A stretch of 64,000 nucleotides of DNA, taken from the NCBI GenBank assembly GCA_018873225.1, contig JAEILZ010000003.1, forward strand, positions 2,046,001 to 2,110,000, read 5' to 3'. This document shows positions 24,542-36,314 of this stretch, piece by piece. Every line of letters begins with the position of its first letter. Within the stretch, counting starts at the first letter, position 1. The DNA comes from [Phialemoniopsis] sp. UDSM-2020 (taxonomy: Eukaryota > Ascomycota > Sordariomycetes > Thyridiales > Thyridiaceae). A program made the position numbers and the translations under genes. A model generated the notes under the pieces. That model ran no database searches and was not told where the DNA came from. It worked only from the letters and a program-made list of their open reading frames with translations.

Positions 24542-27500
24542 AACCCACTTCGAACGAGTCACGGACGATAAGCCCGGATTCTTTTCGATCCCGGGGCCAA
24601 CGGTCTAGTGAGACAATGCTTACAAGGCGCGAAGGATGCTGGCACTCAGCATCAGCTCAATGAGGCCGGATTTCTCTCAGGAGAAAATCCATCTCGTTGC
24701 CGCGAGTGAGAAATTGGGCTAAGCGATCGGATGGTTCTCCTAGGACAGGGAGAAGTGGCTGTGCTTGAAGATGGGCTGGACCCGAGAAGGGCCGGGAAAA
24801 CGGACATGAATAATGAATAATGGCGGAATAAGGACGAAGGATATGCATGACAGGAGCGCAACCACTCACGACGCGCGTTTCGATACCAACTAGGCAATGA
24901 TGGCAATTTTGAACAATATTTCTTTTTCTTGTTTCGACTTGTCGGCTGTATGCTCGTTGAATCCCTTCAGTTGCAGGTCTTGGAGAACCCACAATGGCAC
25001 CCTTATCGCCGGCGGACCAGAACAAGTGACGTCGTGATGTGGATGCCTTTGACTTTAGAGCAGAAAATTCAAACGGCGGCGTCGCTGGACAGGATTGATC
25101 AAGGGGTACTGAAGCATCAAAAGCGCTAAGCACGGCAGATGGCGGCCTGAATACAAAGCCGGACTGTCGACTTTAGCGCGCAAGCCCACCCCGGCTCGCA
25201 CCGCTTCACCGCGCTTCCTTCGCAGGTCAATGATCTCGCGTACCAGCAGTCTCTTCGCTCCAAGGTCTGTTGGGAGACATCCAGGCCATGTAGTTGTCCA
25301 TACACATCAAAGCGCGGCGAGAGAACTTTGCCTGCCCTTTGACCCTGTGAGCTGGACCACTTGGCTCGGTCAAGGCCCTGATGGGAACGATCGCCTGGGA
25401 GATAGGGAGCAAAAGTCAGGTGAAAAGCTAGACAAGGCGGCCGTCGGTTGTTTGATCCGGTCCTTAACCGATGATAGGGTGACGAAAACTCTGCGTCCCG
25501 AGTAAGTCGGTACAGGCCGACAAGTAAAATGATCCAGATCTGGGTGACATGGCCGATGTGTGTGGGGAAGTGGACCACGCTTGTCAATCCACTTGTACAA
25601 GTAGGAAATCCAGTCACGGTAATGAGATGGCTGCTCATCTGCTGGAGACTGAGGGAATATCGATGCAGAGATGGAACTCCATCTCGCATCGCAGCCCAAG
25701 CCAGGGCCCAGCGCCGGGAGGGGTGGAGGGTCGCATCGATGCCACTAATGACCATGACAACCGGCTTTAATGCGACTTTGACATACAGAGACGAACCCTT
25801 CGTATTTTAGTCTTCAAGGATGTAGCACGTAGGTAGCTTGCTAGAGTGGAGAGCCAAGATTCTGACATGTTCCATGCTTCGGGATCTACCCAAACCTTTG
25901 AAGATCCAGCTACTTGAAGTGAAAGAGCCGTCGCACTAGGACGGTGGGACTGGACGAGAAGAAAAAAGTCACATCGAAGCAACACCGACTTACATGAGAA
26001 CGAGACCAGATGGCGCAAGTAGCGGCCGCGTCGGGGCGTGCTGTTCATGGGCGATACATTTAAGCCGCCTCGCGAACTAGACTGCGCAGAGAAGACATGT
26101 AATACATGGCTTCGCGATGGCTGTGCAGAGCTTGTAAATGTATCGGATTGTATGTATTCCGTATTTGCGCCAGAAGACACGGGTGGACCAGCGATGGGCC
26201 TTGTGGGGAGGGAGATGACGATAGCTGTCGAAATGACACCACCGTTGCAGATGCTAGCGGGACTAAAGAAATCCCATCAAGGATCTAACTGAACTGGTCA
26301 TGGTTTTGAGACTTTGTGTGCACCGTGGACAGGCACATCAGTGGAGTGGCTTGCGCTTGCATGGAACCTGACAAGCGCAAGACAGAATCTGCAACTCTCA
26401 AAGCTCTTGCTCCACCGTTTGAGATGCAACATACTCGCACGTGCCCTTCAAGGACGATGCTTGGAGTAGTCAAACATGTGAGGTGAGTAGCACTGCATCA
26501 ATCCCACACATATATTGCTGAAGGCGCGATGGTAGAGGTCTGTAACCTCACTCAGAGACAGGGCCAGATAGGCCACTCTAAACATAGAACAGCGAATCAG
26601 TAGTTGTTGCGCAAGGCACTTTTCCAAGGAAGAAAGTCTAAGAACGCCTCCAAGTGTTAGCATCTATATCACGAGCCATGTGGAATTGGGTGACTTATCC
26701 CCGATCCGTGGGGGGTTGCTATCACGACATTTCTGAAGCGATAGCAACCAGGACTGCTTTCCTCAAAGCCAGTCCTTTCTGAATCCATCTTTTGTCCTAG
26801 TGGACCAATTCGATGTGACTGACTACAAGCTTCGAACAAGTGGCAAGTTCAGACGAGCACGAAGCTCTGACACCGACACATTGCCAGGTCCCGAAAATGC
26901 ACTCGAACGCGAAGACTGACAGCCCAGTTGATTTCAAAAGCCCCCGGCAGAATCCCTTTCAAGGTCTTGTCATTGATTCAAGCTCAGCTCTTTCAGTGTG
27001 AGCGCGTTGCCAACAGGGATTTGATTTTTATTCCTCCTGTGCAAAAGCACGCGAGACTTTCCGCACGACGAAAAACCATCCTCAAAAATCGTGCTGTCAT
27101 CGCCACACTGTCCCATTTCTAGGAAGTTCAGCGGGAACGCATCCGTACCTCACGGCAAGGAGCGAGTGGGCGGCGCCCTGCAGCTTCGTGGCATGTTCCT
27201 CAGAAGAGCAGGCTAATGCGCCTGGCCTTGGTCCCACTCAATCGTGGCATACTTGATCATGTGCATGCAAAGTATGACTTTGGGGATCGTCGCTCTGCCT
27301 GCCTGGGATAGATGCAAACATTTCGGACAAGGAAGGGTAGAAAAAGCCAAAAGCCGGAAGATCCTAGGGCGTGACGGAATGGCATTTGTAATTCAGCCCC
27401 ATCCAATCATTTCTGTCTGTCACCACGAGATCCTCGCCAGCTCGCGTGCGCGATGATCGAGGCGAATCTGAGGCAGTGCTTCTCGATGGAGAAGTGAAAT

Positions 27501-28536
27501 GAAATGGGTGCTGACCGGGTGTAGCCAAGACCGCGCTCTCAAGCAGCTTTTGGGCGCTTATTTCGGCTTCCACAATCAAAATAGAAGAATGCATCCTCCA
27601 GGCAGGGCAAGCTTTCTCCGCCAAAGTGACCATCCGCGGCCAGAATCCTAATCCAGAAGCAAGTGCTGACGAGCGACCCTCAGAAGGATGCTTACCGGAA
27701 GGCTCATAGCACCTGTCTCTCACGCACTGCAAGCAGTGTCTGGAACGTCCTTCCACCGGTCAGCCTCAGTTGATCCCGTACCACAGCCAAGCGCTTTTCA
27801 GCGCAGGCCACAGAGATGAAAAGCGACATTGGCGTAGAAGATGGCGTGAACAGGGAATAAACGCAAGACTGATGATTAAAACCACCACTTGGAACTTAGG
27901 GTTAAGTTCCGAGACCACATTCTCTTGATAGGGCTGGCTTAACTTAAGGCATCACAATAATCCATCCGCGGCGATCATCGTGGTTCCTGATACAGGTCTG
28001 AAGATGCGACGTATTGTGATGGTCCGAGCCACTATTTCGAGGTCTTGCGACATTCCTTTCGGAAAACGGGAATCGGAGAACTGTAGGGGAGGCGTCACGC
28101 GTAGTGTCTGCTCCCGGATGGGAAGCGAAAGAGCTGATGCAAGTATCGACATAGAGTCTTGAAGGTGAGGAGAAGGTGTGGGAAATGACTCCAGGTGAGG
28201 TTGGAGCTCCCTTAAAGGTTGCGAACGAGAAGACGCGTCGCGCTGATTGGGAGCGCGTCGAGGAAGGTACGGGGGCACGTGCACGAATTTGTGGGTACCT
28301 GTCCCTGACCCACCTTCCCAGATTGACGGGATCTGGGTCTGGATGCAACGATACTCCTTAGTCATCGCGACCTTCAATGCTCAAACTTTACCACGGTTCA
28401 ACAACGTTCGCATTCCCTTCGAGACCTCTCGGTATCATTTCACCGGATACTCGAGCGCCGAAGGTGCCCTTATGACTGCTATAGAGGATGTCCTTGCCGT
28501 AGGAGACGCTTGTTGAAGCCCCCAAATATCACCACC
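24542..28536. other. Gene-poor stretch, right part, ending in the rtp1 promoter
   Basis: About 4 kb with only short overlapping open frames. A frame at 26047-26292 (81 codons plus stop from its ATG) has protein-like composition with five cysteines but is not recognised. The last part includes an E-box CACGTG at 28276-28281 and a 57-codon open frame at 28343-28516 that ends 20 bases before the rtp1 start. Confidence 0.5.
28276..28281. promoter_or_regulatory. CACGTG E-box upstream of rtp1
   Basis: A perfect CACGTG, the core site of bHLH factors such as Cbf1, lies about 255 bases before the rtp1 start codon. Identical sites occur in two divergent promoters of this window (45308-45313 and 57943-57948). 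Confidence 0.4.
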
Positions 28537-31257
28537 ATGGAGTCAGACGCATCACCACAGGACTCACGCCGGGTCTTCTTGGACACCCTGATCAAACTTG
28601 GCACATCGGCCTTTGATCCCGACGCTGATCCCGTGTCACAAGCTGACGCCCGTCATGCCTTTGAGGAGTGCATACAGAGGTTGGTCCTGTAGTTCTATAT
28701 CTTTGAAGGAAATACTAGTCGTCTAAATCTCCCAAGGTCATCAACGGTTAATCTCATCCCTGCGCTGAACACACTGATTCAGCCAGGGCGAGCGCCAGAG
28801 TGGCTGCGTAGCAAGTTCATGAATGTTCTTACTTTGATTCCTCTTCGACCGGATGGAGTGCGCGCGACCCTCGAGTTCGTATTCTCTGTTCACCCATCGA
28901 GCACCACCAGCCTCAGCGAGATAGCCCAGCCTCAGAAACAAGGGGCAAACATCACACAAGAAGCCTTAACCATGGCAGCACGCCTACTGGGCTCGCCACC
29001 ATCGAGTCAGACTGCGGAGATTTGGTTTCCAGGCATTGCTCCCCAACTCTTGCAGCTCTTGGATGGCTATGATGGTTTTGAAATGACCAAGGCAGCGTCG
29101 TACGTTATCGGCTTCGGCATCCTCGGACGTAAGAAGTTTGGTGCTCCTGGTACGGCTGGTTGGGCCGCATTCGCATCTCCCCTGCTCAACTCCATTGCAC
29201 CTAGTCAACAGGCTAATGCCCCAGAGAGGGCCGGCATCATTGACTTGACGCGCAGCGCCACTTTAGTTTTTTCACATGCCCTGTCGACCGCGCTGCGTCG
29301 ATTGCAGGCCCTTATTCTTTCTCACCCAAATCCAGGCCTGACCAAACGGCTCCTCAGTCCTGTACTACTCTCATTATGGGCGATATCGTCCTGGACAGGT
29401 GCTATCGGGCCCCTGGAGGAAGACTACTGTCTACCGTCGCGAAATATGCTCAAGATCTATCTCAGGATCGATACGTCACCAGCCAATATCCTATTACTTA
29501 TTGAGAACCTGTTGTACAACGGTTCGAAAAACGTCGACAATGTCGCATGGCGCTACTCGCCTGCGAAGGATCACGGGCTCGAGATCCTTCAAGCTCGTGC
29601 AGACGAAGAGCAAGAGCACTTTAACGAGTCAACGCTGGCCCAGGTTGCATCGAAGTCTACCATGTTGGTAGATATACTGGAATCGATCTCTGCCGATGAG
29701 GACCTGTCTACTGTTTTTCTAGACCTCCTACGTCATTGGCTGCAGCCTACAAAAACAAAAGCCAGAGAGGACATTCTGTTCAAGATGGAATCTTCGAGGG
29801 CCGCAAGCACCCCGGGTCTCCTTACACGCGCAAAAGAGGGGACCGTATTACAGAAAATGATGGAAAAATATCCAGAGAAGCTTGTGAAGCGGCCTGATCA
29901 GTTGCTCATCCTAGTGAGCGAGATCTTACAACAAGGGGATGCGGACGGTTCTGTACCTTTGGCGTTGAGTTTGCTCAACCTCATAGTTACTGTTCCCGGG
30001 TTTCAAAGGCGGCATATAAAGCCTGATGTCCTGGAAGTTATTGAAGCGTCGTTGGAACGGATCGTTAACAACAGGGATGAGGAGGTTGGCGCCACCGCAA
30101 GAAATCTATCCCTGTTGCTCAAATATAGAGATGAGCTTGATGATCCAACAGAGGAAACAACGGCGCCCACCGACCGCCAGATCGAAGATCGAAAAACATA
30201 CAACCTGGCCCTGTCGTACATCACCCAGTCAGACTCTCCTCCTCCAGTCCGTTCTGAGGGTATCAGTCTCATTCAGAGCCTCGTCCGAGCGGAGAGCCCT
30301 ATCCTGGATATCCCAGCGATCCTCGTACTCATGTCTTCTCTCTTACAGGAGAATGAAGACTACATCAACCTCCGTGTGATCAAGGTTTTCACCCAACTCG
30401 CACATAAGCACCCGAAATCTACCACCAGCGAGCTCCTGGACCATTACGTGGATTCCAACGAAAAGGCGACCCTCGACACCCGGTTGCGGTTTGGAGAGGC
30501 GCTGATGCAAGTCATTGAGCGCCTCGGGGAGACCTTCGCCGGGGACACTGCCCAGCAAGTCGGCGAGGCCCTGATGTTTATCGCTGGGCGGCGGAGCCAT
30601 CGTGCCAAGACGGAGGCGAAGCAAGCAAGAGAGGCAAAGTTCCGTCAGCTGAAGAAAGAGCATGAGGACGAACCTGATGACGACAGTGATGAGGATGTCA
30701 CTGCAGAGGAGAAGGCACGACAGGAAATTTTGAAAAGTATCGTCGAAGGATGGCAGAGTAAGCGCGGGAGTGAAGATGTGCGCATAAGAGCATCGGCGTT
30801 GTCCATTCTTGCGGTGGGCATCGAAACCAATATTTCTGGCATTGGATCGCACTTGGTCTCGGCGGCAATCGACCTTTGCATTGGAATTCTTTCCATGGAA
30901 CGGGAGATCGAGAGTGGAATACTCAGGCGGTCCGCGATCATCGTCATCCTAGAGTTTGTGCGAGCTCTGTCGGCAGCAAAGGAGATGCGGAAGCGCATCG
31001 GGTTTGGCTTGACAGACCAGAGCAGAGAGGACATCCTTCGCATTCTACGTTACGTTTTCGACACAGACAATGATGGTCTTGTCAAGCAGCATGCCGCTGA
31101 TGTTATCGAAAGCCTAGAGAACTGGCACATGTCAGACATCATGGGCCAGCTGGAGCCTTCCGAGCCGGCGATATCACAACTAGCAGGCCTCGCCATCAAC
31201 CCCGTCACTAACATCAGTGCAGAGGGGAGCAGGCCTAAGATAGAGGAGATTGATTAG
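28537..31257 (+). CDS. rtp1: Rtp1, RNA polymerase II nuclear import/assembly factor (Tango6-like)
   Basis: In yeast, Rtp1 binds RNA polymerase II subunits and nucleoporins and helps import the assembled enzyme; the animal relative is TANGO6/TMCO7. Exons 28537-28679 and 28737-31257 give 887 aa; the 57-nt intron splits an Arg codon, and the joined sequence runs IQR-SSTVNLIPALN. The protein is an alpha-solenoid of HEAT/ARM-like repeats. The RTP1_C1-like region (QSDSPPPVRSEGISLIQSLV to EALMFIAGR) lies around 535-670. The shorter RTP1_C2-like region (SHLVSAAIDLCIGILSMERE) lies around 750-785. A charged linker (HEDEPDDDSDEDVTAEEK) sits between them. Length is close to mould orthologues. A small upstream open frame precedes the start. 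Confidence 0.88.
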
Positions 31258-31486
31258 AGAAATCGATCTAATAGAAATGAATGAACAAGGAGCCTTGCTT
31301 CTCGTAAATGCGCGTGCCAATCCTACTTACACGCAAAACCCTAACCCTTGTGCACTGTGGGGTCGCGTCTCCGTCAATTAAAGAAGCGCGTCGCACGCTC
31401 CTTCCACATCCATGCGACAACAAGACTCATGACCTCTCAGACACGAGCAGCACCACTGAAGAGGTCGCGGTCATGAAAAAATCAGC
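31258..31486. promoter_or_regulatory. Short spacer with a telomere-repeat-like motif
   Basis: This 229-base spacer holds the rtp1 3' end and the promoter of the AT-hook gene. At 31335-31348 it reads AAAACCCTAACCCT, nearly two units of the TTAGGG telomere repeat read on the minus strand. Internal copies of this motif are bound in other fungi by Tbf1/Teb1-type Myb factors. Confidence 0.45.
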
Positions 31487-33217
31487 ATGGCAGTAGCAAG
31501 AGTTATCCAGGATTCGGATGATGAAGGAAGCGATGTGAGCCCCGTCAAGAGCTCTCCGCAGCGCGCCCATGCCCTCCAGGACTCTGAACAACAGCGCGGG
31601 TCTGGCGCAACCACGGATACGGCCACGCGTTCGACCGATCTTTCCTTCTTTCAGCGGGTGTATGAAGAGCAACAGAGACCGGCAGGTTCAGATCCAGGTG
31701 TGAGCGAGGCTCCGGGCACCGTGGATATTGAAGCTGAAGGAGCCGAGCTAGATGAGGGACTCAATTCTATGGGTCACCACGGGAAGAAACGATCTCTGGC
31801 GGACGATGATCCCTGGGATGTTCCTAGTAGTCCAGAGAGCGTAGCGCCAAGAAACAGCTCCAACAGGAAGTCACGCGCAAAACGTTTGAGGCAAACAGAG
31901 CAACCGAGCCTTCCCTCGGAGGACTTGGACGTTAATCTCGTTGCACTTCCCGGAAGTGTGGAAGACCATCATGCTATGGGAGCGGCCGGGAGTTATGCCG
32001 GAAGCATCGCCAACGATTGTCTTCCTCCCACTGCGCAGGAAGTGCTCGAGGTGTCCATCAACCAGGGGCACATCACGGCGAGTCAGGTTGGGGAGTACCA
32101 GCAAATGTACTCATCGAACAACGCAAATCAATTCGACGCAGCACCATCACCGCCCTCTGGCTTCTTCGGCAAGGATGACTCTCGGCAGACTAGCTCGATC
32201 ACAACAATAGCATATCCGACACCGAGTCGATACGCTTCTTCCAGCCGTCGGAGCCCCCGCTCGCAACCAGTCTCGTTGCCCAACGAGGTCCCGCAGAGTA
32301 CGGTGGATGGCTCTGCGCGAAAGAGGAAGAGATCCGTCCGGGATCAGCGTGCTTCCTCCCCCGATGTCATCGCCGACTTATCTCCAGCGCATAGAAAGAG
32401 TGCCTATCCGGACGTACCAAATCTGAGCCGCAGACAATCGCCAGGAGGAAACGATTCTGAATCAGGACGATATCACGACAGTAATGAAGAGACACACACG
32501 ACACATGAAAGGGTGACGATTCAGCAGAATGATGAGTCAGCTGCTATCACTGGGGACGAGAAAGATGGTTCTGGAGAGGCTGCACCACCAGTGATCACAA
32601 TATCATCAAGTCCCATTCAGGAAGTCAAACCAATTGTACCTGCAGCGAAAGAGCCCAAGAAGAGAGGCCGGAAGAAGAAGAAGCCTGATCCGGCCACAGA
32701 AGTCGACTGCAAGACGCCTCTCGACGCGACTTTCGAGCCGGGTCGAGACAGCCTCCCAACGACAACCCCTGAAAAGCCGAAGCGCAAGCGCGGAAGGCCG
32801 AGGAAAACGGAGAGTGCGGTGGCAGTCAGCAGTGAAAAGGAAGGCGCTTCCATAGCTGCCCCGGAAGCCGCACACGACCGGATCTCGACAACAGCCACCG
32901 AGGACGCCGGCATAGATGAGCACGCTGCACATGAGGGCGATGAAGGCAGAGGAAAAGTGCTCAGTGATGTCTCTGATAATGGTACCGCATCATCGCGTGC
33001 AAACGATACAGCATCTACCAATACAGAAGGACCAGCGAGGGAGGCTGCCGACGCCAAGGAGAATGCGCCGGTGAATAAGGCCACAGAAGCGAAGGTGAAT
33101 GGGAAGCAGACGCCGAAAGGCAACGAGAATATGTCACAGCCAGGGAAGGTGGTTTACCGCGTCGGATTGAGCAAACGATCAAGGATCGCGCCGCTTTTGA
33201 AGTCTCTACGCAAGTGA
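31487..33217 (+). CDS. AT-hook DNA-binding protein, function unknown
   Basis: A single-exon 576-aa protein, almost wholly disordered, rich in Ser, Pro, Asp and Glu. There are two basic AT-hook-like segments: KKRGRKKKK with RGR at 393-395, and a canonical RGRPRK at 435-440. They should bind the minor groove of A/T-rich DNA. The N-terminus (VARVIQDSDDEGSDVSP and STDLSFFQRVYEEQQ) and the last 19 residues (RVGLSKRSRIAPLLKSLRK) stand out as ordered, conserved-looking short motifs, probably binding sites for partners. Many SP/TP sites suggest phosphorylation. It is presumably a nuclear chromatin protein. The start is the ATG at 31487; an upstream out-of-frame ATG 13 bases before it may reduce initiation. 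I know of no characterised orthologue. Confidence 0.85.
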   Translation: MAVARVIQDSDDEGSDVSPVKSSPQRAHALQDSEQQRGSGATTDTATRSTDLSFFQRVYEEQQRPAGSDPGVSEAPGTVDIEAEGAELDEGLNSMGHHGKKRSLADDDPWDVPSSPESVAPRNSSNRKSRAKRLRQTEQPSLPSEDLDVNLVALPGSVEDHHAMGAAGSYAGSIANDCLPPTAQEVLEVSINQGHITASQVGEYQQMYSSNNANQFDAAPSPPSGFFGKDDSRQTSSITTIAYPTPSRYASSSRRSPRSQPVSLPNEVPQSTVDGSARKRKRSVRDQRASSPDVIADLSPAHRKSAYPDVPNLSRRQSPGGNDSESGRYHDSNEETHTTHERVTIQQNDESAAITGDEKDGSGEAAPPVITISSSPIQEVKPIVPAAKEPKKRGRKKKKPDPATEVDCKTPLDATFEPGRDSLPTTTPEKPKRKRGRPRKTESAVAVSSEKEGASIAAPEAAHDRISTTATEDAGIDEHAAHEGDEGRGKVLSDVSDNGTASSRANDTASTNTEGPAREAADAKENAPVNKATEAKVNGKQTPKGNENMSQPGKVVYRVGLSKRSRIAPLLKSLRK

Positions 33218-34520
33218 GGCGCATAAGCGGAGATGATGCTTCGTTATGGCTGTGGAGAGACTCGATAGCATGCTCTGGGGAGCAGTCTAAATGGCACCTA
33301 GATACCCAGCTATGTACTTTGCTTCGTGCAGCAATGAATGCAATGATGTTCATCTCGACCCATTCCCCCAAAATGGACGATATTGAGCGGGAGCTTGTGT
33401 ACATACTTGAGACCTTTATCGCGCTTGTGTGTCCACTACGCCTTCAGAGCTTCATAACTCTGCTTAGCTACGAAGGCGATCAAGCGGGCTACCAATCAGT
33501 CAGTTAGTGAACCGTGGGCAGCAGATAAGTAGGTGTCGATCTTTGCGAATCGACGATGTGAAGTCGCAGGGATGTCGGATCCCAGCCACCTCTTTAGCCA
33601 TGTGGGGTCGGCGATCCCCCGGTGCTTGTGAGCACGCAGAACGACGTGGACAAAACCAGGTCGACCAGCTTTTATACATATTGTTGTAATCTTTCTGGAA
33701 GGTAAAAAGGCAACAAATTCGAAATCCACGGAGAGCTCTACCACGGATACCACCTTTCATCTGAACCGTGCTTCGACAGCAGTGGTAAACCGACAAACCG
33801 GTGACGGCCAAGCGCCCCATCACTTAACATCCCTGCAAACTTGGGCGGGCGGGGCTGCCGAATTGGGCAACTAACAGACGTTGGGCGTGCTCCCCCGCAT
33901 CCCGTCCGATCCGTCTTGTCGCTGATTCAACTCAGTGCTAGCTATTTTATCTATCTCTCACCAGCTCTCTCTCTCATCTCGCAGGATCAGGATCGCCTCT
34001 TCAAGGTTCTAAACTTTGTTGGCAGCCGATAGCCCATATCTTTCCCCACCTGTTCCCGCACCTCCAAGACCATTAAACTATGTCACTCTCTCATCGTCGT
34101 CCGTCTGACTCGGTCGGCTGCCCCCGGTCCTGCGGGGACCACACCATGCAGCTTACTCGAGAAGAGCTATGCAACCTATGATGATGTCGTTATGCTGTCC
34201 CCTCTGAATGCATGCATGCACATGCGCCCAGGTGAGGGGAAGCTTGCAGCAAGCTCCGGCCAATTGCGTGATAGACGCAGTTTATCTTTCCCACCCCCCC
34301 CTCCCCGAGAGAGCAAAGCTTCGCCTTTGAGCTTCCCTCCAGCTTCAATCTCGCCTTTCTCCCGTCTACTTTTCCTGAGTACTGTGAGAACCTTTGGAGC
34401 TCAAGCTTCCTGTCGCTGGAAGTTGCCAATTATTCACACATCGTGCGGTGCGACCAGTCGCTGTGACGCCCTGACCAAAGCTGCAACACTGCGCACCGCC
34501 TTTTCAGCCCTTCAGCCACC
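33218..34520. other. Upstream region of the phosphatase-like membrane protein gene
   Basis: A 1.3-kb spacer without a gene-like frame. The part from about 34260 is C/T-rich and probably transcribed leader; the start codon sits in a CCACCATG context. Confidence 0.55.
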
Positions 34521-36314
34521 ATGAAAGCTCGCGCTTCGATCGCGGCTGCGACGGCGCTGCTGGCAGGCGCCACGGCCGACGAGATCGTCTGGTCTTCGTC
34601 CGCTTACATCCTGTATGGCGACCGCACGCCGCTGCGAGGCAATCCCTATCCCGCCCTCACACCGCTGGGAGCACAGCAGCTGTACACCCAGGGCTCCATG
34701 TTCCGCACCCGCTACATTGATAACTCTTCGACTGGGAATGACTCGAGCGCTGTCACATCGTACCTGCCCATCGTGAACATTGAGCCCAGCGCAATTGACA
34801 ACACCCAGCTCAGCATCCTCAGTATGAATGAGCAGTATGTGACGGGCAGTGCTCTGGCGTTTATGCAGGGTTTATACCCTCCGAGGAATCAAACGTTTGC
34901 GCCTGGTGCTGGTGGTTTCGCAGCTGCCCAACTTTCGAATAACACCGTAATCGATTTCCCTTTGAATGGGTATCAATACCCTAGAGTGCAGAGTTTCTCT
35001 ATCCAAGATCCCAGCGCTACCTGGTAAGACCCAGAAATCATTGAAAACGCAAACAACTTGCGTGTAGTATGATTGTGACTAATGTGTTCGGCCTCCAGGA
35101 TCGAGGGTCACGTTCCTTGCACACAGTATCAGGAATCTGTGGTCGGTATGCAGAACGAAGCGAATATTCAACAGACTTACGAAGAGAGCCTCGACTTCTA
35201 CCAGAATCTGTGGAACAACTTCTTCAAGGTCGCGTTTCCCCAATCCATGGCAAATTATTACTATGCCTACGAGCTCTATGATTACGCGCTCTACCACTTC
35301 AACCATGACGAGCACGTTCCGAGGACCGTCAATGCGACCGAAATGGCTCAGCTGCAGACCTACGCATACATGCAGCAGCTAGAGAAGAATGGCAATTTGA
35401 CGGTCTCCGGGGGAATCAAGAATGATATGATTCGCGCTATCGCCGGCCGCATGCTCGCAGGCAAGGTCATCTCGCAGCTGCAGAACGCCGCGATGCCTGG
35501 TGCGACGTCCAGGCAGCTCAGCCTCATGTTTGGCTCTTTCGAAACGTTCCTCGCCTTCTTCTCGCTTGCGGATCTGGCAGACAGTCCTTCCGGGGCCATT
35601 TTTGAGACCCTGCCAGAGCCGGGAGCGGCCATGATCTTCGAGATGTTCTCCACGACCGGCAACAAGACGACGCCGCCCAGCACGAGCGATCTCTGGGTCA
35701 GATTCCTCTACCGGCCGAGCACCGACCCCAATGCCTCATTTACCGCTTACCCGATCTTTGGCAACGGCAACATGCAAACCAGCATGCGTCTGAACGACTT
35801 TGTGGCCGCGATGGGAGACATCTCCATCGACTCTGTTCAGGACTGGTGCAACATTTGCGGCAGCGTCAACCTGTACTGCGAAGGCTTCAAGACGCAGAAC
35901 AGCGGATACAGCTCTCCGTTCGGCCTCTCCGGCACGGTCGGCCCCGTTGTCGCAGGTATCATCGGGGCGCTGGTCGCCCTGGCCATCATCGGCCTCGCAG
36001 GCATGGGAGCCTTCTTCATCGGCCACATCAGGTTCTATCGGGCCCACGCACAACCGCAGAACGGCAACCTGGGCGGTTTCAAGGGGCCGGAGAAGAATGC
36101 AAGTGACGTTGACGTCGCTGTCTCCAGGGCCGGCATTCGCCACGAACGGATGGGCAGCTGGGAGCTGCGAAGCGGTCAGGACATCCCCAGCGGCGCTGTG
36201 GGCGCGGGCGCCTCTCTGGAAAGAGACATAGCGGACTCTGGTTACAGGCACGATGACGACGACGCCATGAGTGAGCTGCATGTGGCGCCTGTCAAGCCGA
36301 GAGAGACCGTTTGA
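34521..36314 (+). CDS. Membrane-anchored histidine-acid-phosphatase-like protein, probably inactive
   Basis: Exons 34521-35023 and 35099-36314 give 572 aa; the 75-nt intron (branch TGACTAAT) splits a Trp codon. Order of parts: signal peptide (about 1-19), a lumenal or extracellular domain, one membrane segment at about 450-480 (VAGIIGALVALAIIGLAGMG), and a cytosolic tail of about 90 residues. The outer domain begins like the histidine-acid-phosphatase/phytase fold: YGDRTPL at 32-38 followed by PYPALTPLGAQQLY. The canonical motif is RHGxRxP, so the nucleophilic His is Tyr32 here and the preceding Arg is Leu. I also do not see the usual C-terminal HD pair. At least eight N-glycosylation sequons fall before the membrane segment. 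It is therefore probably a non-catalytic, type I surface or vacuolar protein, possibly a binding or sensor protein; that role is inference. Confidence 0.85.

Noticed and set aside
25126..25755. 209-codon minus-strand frame in the gene-poor stretch
   Set aside because: Overlaps other open frames of similar length on both strands, does not begin with ATG-type context, and shows no motif, signal peptide or domain.
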